Shown: positions 8,701-16,500 of the stretch, in pieces | Position numbering within the stretch: position 1 is the stretch's first letter | Layout: each line of letters opens with the position of its first letter | Assembly (NCBI GenBank): GCA_045589215.1 | Contig: JAZNOQ010000085.1 | Location: 19,134-83,133, forward strand | Reading direction: 5' to 3' | Source of the DNA: JAZNOQ01 sp045589215 | GTDB taxonomy: Bacteria > Bacillota > Clostridia > Oscillospirales > CAG-272 | Length of the DNA: 64,000 nt | The notes under the pieces: model-generated | Told to the model about the DNA's origin: nothing | What the model saw: the letters and a program-made list of their open reading frames with translations, nothing else | The model's database searches: none | Translations under genes and position numbers: made by a program

Positions 8701-9363
8701 GCGATCGTTATGATCGTCGGATGCGACAACGAGTACAACGCATGGCAGTTTATGAGATGGCACGTAGGTGCTGATTGTCAGGCGACATACTCGGAGGAGA
8801 TGTGTGCGATCATCGGTCCTTCCGCAAAGCACTCTACCGCAAACCTCCAGGCACTTGCAGATATGCCTTGGACCTCCGAGGAGCTTCTGCAGCTCGGAAC
8901 GCAGTTCAACAATCTCGCATCTATCCCGAACTACCCCGGTTCCTACATCATCGGCCGTTACACCAACTTCGCATTCCTCTCGGCGTATAATAGCTCGGCA
9001 GACCCTACCGAGGAGCTGCTCTCCTATATCACCACGATCAACAAGGAGATCACGCGTAAGCGTGAGGAGTTTGAGCTTGAAACGCTCGAGATCGGTCAGA
9101 CCCTCGCCGAAAAGAGGATCGGAGAGGCAGAGGCTGCTCTTAAAGCACTTCGCGAATCCGACTCTTGGAGCGCAAGCTACGATGCTCTTTATGAAAGATC
9201 GCTCGGAAGCTACGGTCTCCTCCATCAGACACAAGAAGACTACGCCGCACTCTTTGCTCTTGCTTCCGACTTTAAGACCGCAAACGCGACTCTGTTCGAG
9301 GAAGTCGTTGAGTGCATCAATGAGGCCGCTACGGCACTGAAGACTTACGAGGCTTATAAATAA
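5719..9363 (+). CDS. Giant extracellular solute-binding protein of an ABC importer, 1214 aa
   Basis: The N-terminus is a signal peptide (about residues 1-29, likely cut after VGA) followed by a Gly/Ser/Thr linker. The only cysteine nearby (Cys21) does not sit in a proper lipobox, so the protein looks secreted rather than lipid-anchored. Residues about 80-510 are rich in beta strands and resemble carbohydrate-binding modules (WVRYGF, GMYDIAIRY). Residues 515-670 are helical. Residues about 690-1110 form a family 1 sugar-binding fold (VWLAYGRDQ, SILSGAGPDVYIGLG, PRTWDDIYA), ending in helices with NKEITRKREEF. Ordinary binding proteins of this type are about 400-550 aa, so this one is 2-3 times longer. 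The start follows AGGAGG at ideal spacing. It heads a same-strand run of seven genes. The ligand is presumably an oligo- or polysaccharide; this is inference. Confidence 0.85.
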   Translation: MKKTKLQRLIALLLAAVFLICGGTITVGATDGGGSEDGSSGNSSTTTVTTADIKALLNSMTYDEYVAAYFDTVPRAEGEPIVINGVDYDPEQTNIGFDDGSDGVFDDSCISVREYLGVKGLYTPGNGIVSWKIDQITKKTRYSISIEYYPIENKSASIERVFYINGSVPFKEARYLTLSKVWRNAYPNGSFVLAKGESDADGAAYVSAAAEIGIKASYDAETRTVSYEMPAYWTQDISDLANEKQLRFFKNDIDKNEIRPTIEQVPEWRSYEMSDSNGYYTESFEFIVEPNKNGEVILSLEGVNEPMVIKSITLFAHEDNVSYEQYLKDLGDKATASGQDKIKIEGEELLAASSKTIYAINDNSCAINSPTDTTRTVLNTIGGEKWQTAGQWVRYGFAVQTAGMYDIAIRYRQNVLDGLYTSRSLSISSYYKGANGELVRYDKATYLAQHGNTAGFYDGVPFDEAARLQFSYDQDWQSTFLTADVDGDKNLPIYFEDGVVYMMEIEVTIGEMGEIVREVQETLDVINDCYLNILQLTGTNPDEYRDYGFSRIMPDTINQMEMAAQRLAGPNSDGEGGIVKALENISGEASSMTATLERVAWLLHRMTDEDNIASNLGQLKTYIGTLGTWLGDAKTQPLQLDYLVVQPTNGKLPKATPNFFKTMAHEFSSFFQSFIRNYDRMGATVEATDAATEVWLAYGRDQSQVIRNLINNDFTPNKEEFGDKDGNEIIVDLKLVAGGTLLPSILSGAGPDVYIGLGEDNVINYAIRGALIAIENMEGFNEMCLQEYEDENGNIVDNSKNAQFNEAAMIVMGIEDAKGDMHYYGLPETQGFSMMFVREDILADLDIDIPRTWDDIYAAIPTLQANNMQIGVQNDYKIFLYQMGGELFADNGMRINLDSNVALTSFNMMCNLFTQYGFPYKYDFANRFRTGEMPIGFASYTGTYNHLKVFATEIEGLWGFYPLPGMIKTDEKGNEIYDENGDPVINNVAVSACSAIVMIVGCDNEYNAWQFMRWHVGADCQATYSEEMCAIIGPSAKHSTANLQALADMPWTSEELLQLGTQFNNLASIPNYPGSYIIGRYTNFAFLSAYNSSADPTEELLSYITTINKEITRKREEFELETLEIGQTLAEKRIGEAEAALKALRESDSWSASYDALYERSLGSYGLLHQTQEDYAALFALASDFKTANATLFEEVVECINEAATALKTYEAYK

Positions 9364-9420
9364 TTCGCCGGATGCAATAATAAACCTACATTATTATATA
9401 ATACGGCGCAGATCCGTGAT

Positions 9421-9448
9421 CGGGATTTTGCAGAAAGGCAAATTCCCG
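9421..9448 (+). promoter_or_regulatory. Intercistronic stem-loop between binding protein and permease
   Basis: In the 141-base gap after the binding protein, TCGGGATTTTGC and GCAAATTCCCGA pair with one mismatch around a 6-base loop and no T tract. Such structures often stabilise binding-protein mRNA so that it exceeds permease mRNA; that role is inferred here. Confidence 0.45.
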
Positions 9449-9504
9449 ACACGGTGAGCCCCGCAAATCTTCGCTCGAAATTTTAGTTAAGGAGATAAGA
9501 GCAT

Positions 9505-10452
9505 ATGCCTACAAAAGTGAAACAGAAACAAGCTGTTTCCAGAAAGGACATGACGAAAGCGCAATGGATCTGGAAGGAAATGAAGCGCAATAAGGTCGGC
9601 TACGCAATGATCGCCCCCTTTATGCTCGTTTTCACGCTTTTCACCGTTGTGCCGGTCGCATTGTCCATTTATTACAGCTTTACAGACTTTAACCTGCTCG
9701 AGACAGCCCAGTGGCGAGGAATTGAAAACTACATTCGTCTGTTCCTTGACGATGACATCTTCCTCATATGTGTGAAGAACACGTTTATGTTCGCGGTGGT
9801 CGTAGGCCCCGCGTCCTACCTGATTTCCTTCCTCGTCGCATGGTTCATCAACGAGCTTTCTCCGATCGTTCGTTCGATCGTTACCCTGATTTTCTACGCT
9901 CCGTCCATTGCGGGTCAGGTTTACCTGATTTGGGGTACTCTTTTCTCGAGTGACTCCTACGGATGGGTCAATGCAACACTATTGAATATGGGTATGATCA
10001 GTGAACCGATCGCCTTCTTCGAGGATGAGGACTACGTTATGCCGCTTTGTATCGTGGTCTCTCTTTGGACGTCACTCGGTACTGCGTTCCTGTCGTTTAT
10101 CGCAGGTCTGCAGGGTATTGATCACTCGCTGTACGAGGCGGGTGCCGTCGACGGTGTCAAGAACCGTTGGCAGGAGCTGTGGTACATTACGCTTCCTACG
10201 ATGAGACCGCAGCTGATGTTCGGTGCGATCATGGCGATCACGAACTCCTTCGGATTTGGCGGTATCGTTACCGCGCTGTGCGGATTCCCGTCGGTTAACT
10301 ACTGTGCGCATACGATCATGCACCATCTTGAGGACTATGGCGGACAACGCTTTGAGATCGGTTATTCTTCCACCATTGCTGTCGTCTTGTTCGTTATCAT
10401 GATCGGTGCGAACATGCTCGTCAAGAAAGTGCTTTCTAAGGTGGGTAAGTAA
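9505..10452 (+). CDS. Sugar ABC transporter permease, MalF/UgpA type, 315 aa
   Basis: An inner-membrane permease with six predicted segments, the first being AMIAPFMLVFTLFTVVPVAL. The cytoplasmic EAA loop that docks the ATPase is clear near residue 210 (YEAGAVDGVKNRWQELWYI followed by TLP). The start follows AAGGAG. The length and extracytoplasmic loops are normal for the family. It pairs with the next gene, only one base away, to form a heterodimeric channel. No ATPase is encoded in the locus, so a shared MsmX-type ATPase elsewhere is likely, as is known for sugar importers of Bacillus. Confidence 0.92.
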   Translation: MPTKVKQKQAVSRKDMTKAQWIWKEMKRNKVGYAMIAPFMLVFTLFTVVPVALSIYYSFTDFNLLETAQWRGIENYIRLFLDDDIFLICVKNTFMFAVVVGPASYLISFLVAWFINELSPIVRSIVTLIFYAPSIAGQVYLIWGTLFSSDSYGWVNATLLNMGMISEPIAFFEDEDYVMPLCIVVSLWTSLGTAFLSFIAGLQGIDHSLYEAGAVDGVKNRWQELWYITLPTMRPQLMFGAIMAITNSFGFGGIVTALCGFPSVNYCAHTIMHHLEDYGGQRFEIGYSSTIAVVLFVIMIGANMLVKKVLSKVGK

Positions 10453-10453
10453 T

Positions 10454-11326
10454 ATGGCAAAGTTAAGAACAAGAAGACACAAGGTCGTCCTTGCCCGCTC
10501 ACGAGGCGGTGATGCGGCGATATCGGTTATCCTTGTAATTTTGGGCGCGTTCATGTTCCTCCCGATGTATTACGTCGTGATACAGTCCTTTAAGCCCCTT
10601 GATGAGCTTTGGATGTTCCCGCCCCGATTCTACGTAATCAATATGACCCCTAAGAACTACACGGATCTCTTTACATTGATGAGCACCTCGTGGGTTCCGT
10701 TCTCGCGTTACATTTTCAATACTGTTCTGACCTCGGTAGCAGGTACGTTCGGTAACCTGTTCTCGGCATCTCTTGCGGCATACGCAATTTCCAAGATCAA
10801 GTTCCCGGGACGAAAGTTTACGTTTAAGCTCGTCCGTACCTCGCTGATGTTCCACTCGACCGTTACCGGTATCACGTCCTTTATGATTATGTCGAGTCTT
10901 AAGCTCGTCGATACATATTGGGCGCTGATCCTTCCGGCACTCGGTTATAAGCTCGGCCTTTACCTGATGAAGCAGTTTATGGACACCAACGTTCCCAACA
11001 CGGTCCTTGAAAGTGCCCGTCTCGACGGCTCGGGAGAATTGCGGACCTTCTGGGTCATTGCAATGCCTATGGTTAAGCCCGCATGGCTGACACTGATCAT
11101 CTACTGCTTCGAGGATCTGTGGAATAGAGGCTCTTCGACCTATATTCATTCGGAGCAGCTCAAATCGTTTAACTACGCAATCGGTCAGATCATGGCAGGC
11201 GGTATCAAACGTGCAGGTGCGCATGCCGCTTCCACGGTCATTATGATGCTCGTCCCGATCGCGGTATTCGTTATTACCCAGTCGAACGTCATCGAAACGA
11301 TGGGCTCCTCGGGCATGAAGGATTAA
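10454..11326 (+). CDS. Carbohydrate ABC transporter permease, MalG type, 290 aa
   Basis: The second half of the first permease pair. The ATG at 10454 begins MAKLRTRRHK, lies one base after the previous stop and has AAGGTGG eight bases upstream. The N-terminal segment is LGAFMFLPMYYVV, and the EAA loop reads ESARLDGSGELRTFWVIAMP. The family places this subunit with a MalF partner as the transmembrane channel. Extracytoplasmic loops are of ordinary length, unlike the second MalG-type gene at 19202-20320. Confidence 0.92.
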   Translation: MAKLRTRRHKVVLARSRGGDAAISVILVILGAFMFLPMYYVVIQSFKPLDELWMFPPRFYVINMTPKNYTDLFTLMSTSWVPFSRYIFNTVLTSVAGTFGNLFSASLAAYAISKIKFPGRKFTFKLVRTSLMFHSTVTGITSFMIMSSLKLVDTYWALILPALGYKLGLYLMKQFMDTNVPNTVLESARLDGSGELRTFWVIAMPMVKPAWLTLIIYCFEDLWNRGSSTYIHSEQLKSFNYAIGQIMAGGIKRAGAHAASTVIMMLVPIAVFVITQSNVIETMGSSGMKD

Positions 11327-11344
11327 AAGGAGGCAAGATTTTAT

Positions 11345-13480
11345 ATGAAAAAGAAAATAATTGCACTCCTGTTTGCGCTTGTGTTTGCCTTGAGTGCACT
11401 TGCTCTTCCTGCGAGCGCTGCATCGCCGTATCAGACCTATACGTATTCGATCAACGGTACTCCGTTGCATTCTCCTGATGCGTATACTCCGATCAAGGTA
11501 ATGGATTCCGACACCATGGGCCTCGAGCTCGTGATGAAAAATCCGACCGACCTTGTCGTTGACGACGATCTGAATATCTATATCGCGGATAGAGATAACA
11601 ACAGAATCCTTGTAAACGACCGCTACGGAAAGAATAAGTTCATCATCGAGACCTTTATCAACGAAGATGGTGTCCCCGATGAGCTTACGCATCCGCAGGG
11701 ACTCTTCGTCACCGAAGATAAGATCTACGTTTGCGATACCGAAGCAGCTCGAATCGTAACCTTCGACCTAGAAGGTAATTTCCTTTCGGTTATTCCTGCC
11801 CCTGAAAGCGCACTGTTTGACGAGGGCTCGATCTATTCGCCGATCGCGATCGCGGTCGATAAGTACGACAGACTCTTTGTCGTTTCGCGTGACACCTATC
11901 AGGGTATCATCGTTATGACGAGTGACGGTATGTTTACCGGATTTATCGGTGCACAGGCGGTCTCGCTTACCTTTTGGGAGATGATGATCCGTCGATTCCA
12001 AACCGATGAGCAGAGAGCACAGAGTGTTCTCAACGTCTCGGTTTCCTACAATAACATCGCCGTTACCGAAGAGGGCTTCGTTTACGCGACCACCTCTTAC
12101 ATCGACGAGGCTAAAGTACAGTCCTTCATTAAGAGTAAGTCGAGTAGCGGTAAATATTCGCCGGTTAAGCTCCTGAATGCAAAGGGCGACGAGATCATGA
12201 AGCGTAACGGCTTCTGGCCGCCTGCCGGTGAGGTCGATATGACCAGAGCGTCCTCTGCCGATACAATTAGCGGTCCTTCGACCGTTATAGACGTCGCGGT
12301 CGGACCTCAGAAGACCTGGTCGATCGTCGACTCCAAGCGAAACAAAATCTTTACCTATGACTTTAACGGTAACCTTCTTTATGCCTTTGGCGATACCGGT
12401 CAGCAGATCGGTAGCCTTATGAGCGTCACGTCGATCGTTTATCAGGGAGACACGATGCTCGTGCTCGACAAATCGAACTGTACCATTACGGTATATGAGC
12501 GAACCGAGTACGGCGATATTCTGATCGATGCGATCACAAACCAGAACGCACAGCTCTATGATAGTGCTGTTGCCGACTGGACGGAGATCCTGAAGCGTAA
12601 CTCCAACTTTGACGCCGCTTACGTCGGCATCGGTAATGCGCTGTACCGTGACGGTGCTTTTGAGGAATCTTTGGCATATTACAGAGCTGCTTACGATACC
12701 ACGAACTATTCGAAGGCGTATCAGGAGATCCGTAAGGAATGGATCTCCGATTGGATCATCCTTCTTCCGATCGTTGTCGTTGTGGCAGTAGTCCTGTGGG
12801 TACTGCTGATGCGTTACGCCAAGAAGGTCAACGGAAGAGCGGCAGTTACCGGAGGAAAGCGCACCTTCAAGGAGGAGCTTCTGTATTGCTTCCACACGAT
12901 GTTCCATCCGTTCGACGGTTATTGGGATCTGAAGCACGAAAAGCGCGGCTCGATTCGGGCATCCCTCGTGTTTATCGGTATCACGATCCTTGCGTTCTAT
13001 TATCAGAATATCGGTACGGGTTATATCAGCAATCCCAGAGAGAACTATTCGTCCTTCGTTGCACAGATCACGGGCGTTCTGCTCCCGCTGTTCCTGTTTG
13101 TCATCGGCAACTGGTGTCTTACCACGCTGTTTGAGGGCGAGGGCAGCATGAAGGATATCTTCATCGCAACCGCCTACTCTCTTGTACCGCTTCCCTTTTT
13201 CATCGTTCTTTCTACGATGTTCTCAAACGTGGCACTCAAGGCAGAGCTTGATATGGTCAATATGCTCGTTACCGTTGCGTTTATCTGGGTCGGTCTCCTG
13301 CTCTTCTTCGGCGTCATGACCGTCCACGACTATTCGCTCGGAAAGAACGTCCTGACAATCATCGGAACACTTGCAGCGATGATCTTCATTATGTTTATCG
13401 CACTTCTGTTCACAACGCTTCTCAGTAAGGTTATCGGCCTTATCTCGAATATCATCACCGAAATCAGCTATCGCTTATAA
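11345..13480 (+). CDS. Secreted NHL propeller, TPR and YIP1-type membrane protein, 711 aa
   Basis: A signal peptide (residues 1-26, cut after ASA) is followed by NHL-type blades to about residue 400, for example PTDLVVDDDLNIYIADRDNN and HPQGLFVTEDKIYVCDTEA. A short TPR-like region comes next (NFDAAYVGIGNALYRDGAF), then a strong membrane segment near residues 470-492. The rest is a polytopic YIP1-type domain (about 515-705). The propeller and TPR should thus face outward, anchored through the C-terminal membrane domain. AAGGAGG precedes the start. Its place between the transporter genes suggests a membrane scaffold or sensor serving the importer. No enzyme active site was recognised. Confidence 0.75.
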   Translation: MKKKIIALLFALVFALSALALPASAASPYQTYTYSINGTPLHSPDAYTPIKVMDSDTMGLELVMKNPTDLVVDDDLNIYIADRDNNRILVNDRYGKNKFIIETFINEDGVPDELTHPQGLFVTEDKIYVCDTEAARIVTFDLEGNFLSVIPAPESALFDEGSIYSPIAIAVDKYDRLFVVSRDTYQGIIVMTSDGMFTGFIGAQAVSLTFWEMMIRRFQTDEQRAQSVLNVSVSYNNIAVTEEGFVYATTSYIDEAKVQSFIKSKSSSGKYSPVKLLNAKGDEIMKRNGFWPPAGEVDMTRASSADTISGPSTVIDVAVGPQKTWSIVDSKRNKIFTYDFNGNLLYAFGDTGQQIGSLMSVTSIVYQGDTMLVLDKSNCTITVYERTEYGDILIDAITNQNAQLYDSAVADWTEILKRNSNFDAAYVGIGNALYRDGAFEESLAYYRAAYDTTNYSKAYQEIRKEWISDWIILLPIVVVVAVVLWVLLMRYAKKVNGRAAVTGGKRTFKEELLYCFHTMFHPFDGYWDLKHEKRGSIRASLVFIGITILAFYYQNIGTGYISNPRENYSSFVAQITGVLLPLFLFVIGNWCLTTLFEGEGSMKDIFIATAYSLVPLPFFIVLSTMFSNVALKAELDMVNMLVTVAFIWVGLLLFFGVMTVHDYSLGKNVLTIIGTLAAMIFIMFIALLFTTLLSKVIGLISNIITEISYRL

Positions 13481-13503
13481 CAAACCGGAGGATATAGAAA
13501 ATT

Positions 13504-16500
13504 ATGAAATTCAGAAGAATAATTTCAATGTTCCTGGCCGTATTGTTTGTGATCGGTACGTGCTCGGTGACGATCGGTGCAGCCGATACGTCCACGGGAA
13601 CATCGAATTCGTCCTCCTCCGGTACTGTTGCGGAGAAGGTAACGTATAGCTATTACACCAACAGTAGTCCAAACCCTGAGGATGCTACCGTCCAGTATTT
13701 CGTTGATAAGGATCTCGAATGGACGGAGGCGAAGGTGTTTGACACTCCGAACGAAAAGCTCCAAACGATGGATCTTCGTCTTCAGCAGAACGGATATCAG
13801 CTGTATGTAGACGAATACTCGGGTGAGGTGGCTTGCAGAAACCTTACCACCGAGGAGATCCTCTTCACGAACCCTTATAATATCGGTGCTTCTACGGCAA
13901 AGGGCAATCAGCTGTACGAGCTAATGTCGCAGATCCTCGTTGAGTATACCGATAAATCGACCGGCGTTACGACGACCTTCACCAGCTTTAAGGAAACCTC
14001 GGTCAGAGGTCAGCTCAAGGTGAAGAACATCAAGAACGGTCTCCGTGTTGAATATACCGTCGGTCGTGAGGAAGCGAAGATGCTCGTTCCGAGACTGATC
14101 GAAAAGACCCGCTTTGAAACCAAGATCCAGTCCGTGCTCGAAGAGGCACTTGTTGCCGAGGGTGAAGTCGGTCGTCTTAAGATCAATAAGGTCGTAAAGT
14201 GGTATAAGCTTTACGATATCTCGCAGGCGACCAACGACATTGAATACGACTCGATGATCGCGATTGTTCCGATCGCAAGAGAGATGCCGGTATACAGTAT
14301 CGACGAGTCTGTAACCTCGGTTCAGCTTGCCGCGATCGAAATGCTCATCAAGACCTACGCATCCTCGTACACCTACGAGGATCTGGATTACGACCACGAG
14401 CTCACCGAATACGAGGGCGAGGAACAGAACCCGCCGCTCTTTAAGATGGCGCTTGAGTACATCATTTCGGACGAGGGACTTACCGTTACGCTTCCCGCAA
14501 ACGGTCTCCGTTTCGACGAGTCTCGTTACACGCTTGAAAACATCTCCGTCCTGCCCTATATGGGTGCAGGTATGTCGCCCAACGAAGGTTATACCTTCTT
14601 CCCGGACGGCTCCGGTGCGCTCTTCGACTTTGAGGAGCTGCGTCAGCTGTCCTCGACCAGCATCAGCGGCCAGGTTTACGGCGTTGACTACGCATATCAG
14701 ACCATTGCGGCGACCCACCAGGAGACCATTCGCTATCCTGTATTCGGCGTCGTAGAGGTTCAGCAGCTCGAGAAGCTTGCTCCTGACCTTTCGATCCGGG
14801 AATATGAGCAGGATCGCGGTTTCGTTGCGATCATTACTGAGGGTGACTCGATGGCAAAGCTTACCTCCGTACACGGCGGTAAGACGACGCACGAATATCA
14901 CTCGGTCAAAATGACCTACTACCCGCGTCCGAAGGACTCCTACAACCTGAAGGATGCGCTTTCGTCGACTTCTAACGGTAGCGGCGCTATGTGGGAAGTC
15001 GTTTCCTCGAGAAAGTACACCGGCAACTATACCGTGAAGTACGTAATGCTGACCGATACCGACGTCGCAGAGCAGATACAGCACGATATGGGTGAGGGAG
15101 AGACCTTTGATTACTACGAATGCTCCTATATGGGTATGGCATCGGCGTATCGCGATTATCTCCTCGATACCGGCGTTCTGACTCCCCTTACGGAAGAGGA
15201 TATCAGCGACGATATCCCGCTTTACATCAATACCTTCGGTGCGATCGAGACGACTCAGAAGATCATGTCGATCCCCGTTGATGTAACCGTTGCTTTGACC
15301 TCCTTCAAGGACGTTGCGGAAATGTACGCACAGCTCGAGAAGGTTGGCATTACCAATGTAAACTTCAAGCTTACGGGTTACTCAAACGGCGGTATGTACG
15401 CGACTGTTCCGTATTACCTCGATTGGGAAAAGGCCGTCGGCGGTGACAACGGCTTTGAGGCACTCCTCGACGACGCAAACAAGAAGGGCTATAAGGTCTT
15501 CCCGGACTTTGACTTCGTTTACGTTTCCGAAACCGGAATGATCGACGGTCTCGCACTTCGTAAACACGTCGTTAAGAGTATCGACAACCGTTACACCAGC
15601 CGTCGTGAATACTCTGCGACCAAGCAGGCGTTTGTCAGCTACTTCGAACTTTGTATCTCGCCCGCTTACTACGATCACTTCTACGAGAAGCTCACGACGA
15701 ACTATCTGAAGCACTTCGAAGATACCGATTATAACACCTCGATCTCGATCGGAACGCTCGGCTCCGAGCTGAACTCGGACTTCGATGAAGACGATCCGTT
15801 TAACCGTGAGGACTCGAAGCAGTCTACGATCAAGGCGTTTAAGTATTTCGACGAGAATTACGATTACGTAATGACCAATGGCGGTAACGCTTATACTTGG
15901 AAGTACGTAGATTACATTCTCGATGTGCCGCTTGATTCGAGCCGCTTCATCAGAGCAAGCGCGTCGGTTCCCTTTATGGGTATCGTTCTCCACGGATATG
16001 TTCAGTTCTCCGGAACGCCTATCAATATGGAGGGTAATCTCAATTACGCATTCCTGAAGGCGATCGAGAACGGTGCTTCCGTAAACTTCGTTCTTTCTTA
16101 TCAGAATACGACTACGCTGAAGAATGATATGCGTCTCAGCAAGTATTATTCGATTCGTTACGATATCTGGTTCGATGACGTTGTAACGATCTACAATAAC
16201 CTGAATTCGCTCCTTTCTGACGTACAGCTTGAGACCATCGTTGATCACGAATTTATCGACGCACTTCGTGTTGCCGATCTTGACGAGGCAAAGAATGATC
16301 TCGACGCGGCGATCCTCGATTCGATCGAGGCAGAGCGTGAGGCTCTTGATAAGCAGAAGCTCGAAGAAATACAGACCATTCTGAATGCACGTCAGCTGAT
16401 CCGTATCAACAGCGCGGCTGTTACCGCAGAGCTTGAAAAGCTGATGGGATACAAGGAATCGCTTATTTTGAAGCTCGGCTATGTCGAGAACGAGGATGGT

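Noticed and set aside
7159..9234. A 691-codon frame opposite the giant binding-protein gene
   Set aside because: It mirrors the codon pattern of a well-supported gene and gives a protein without domains or a ribosome site.
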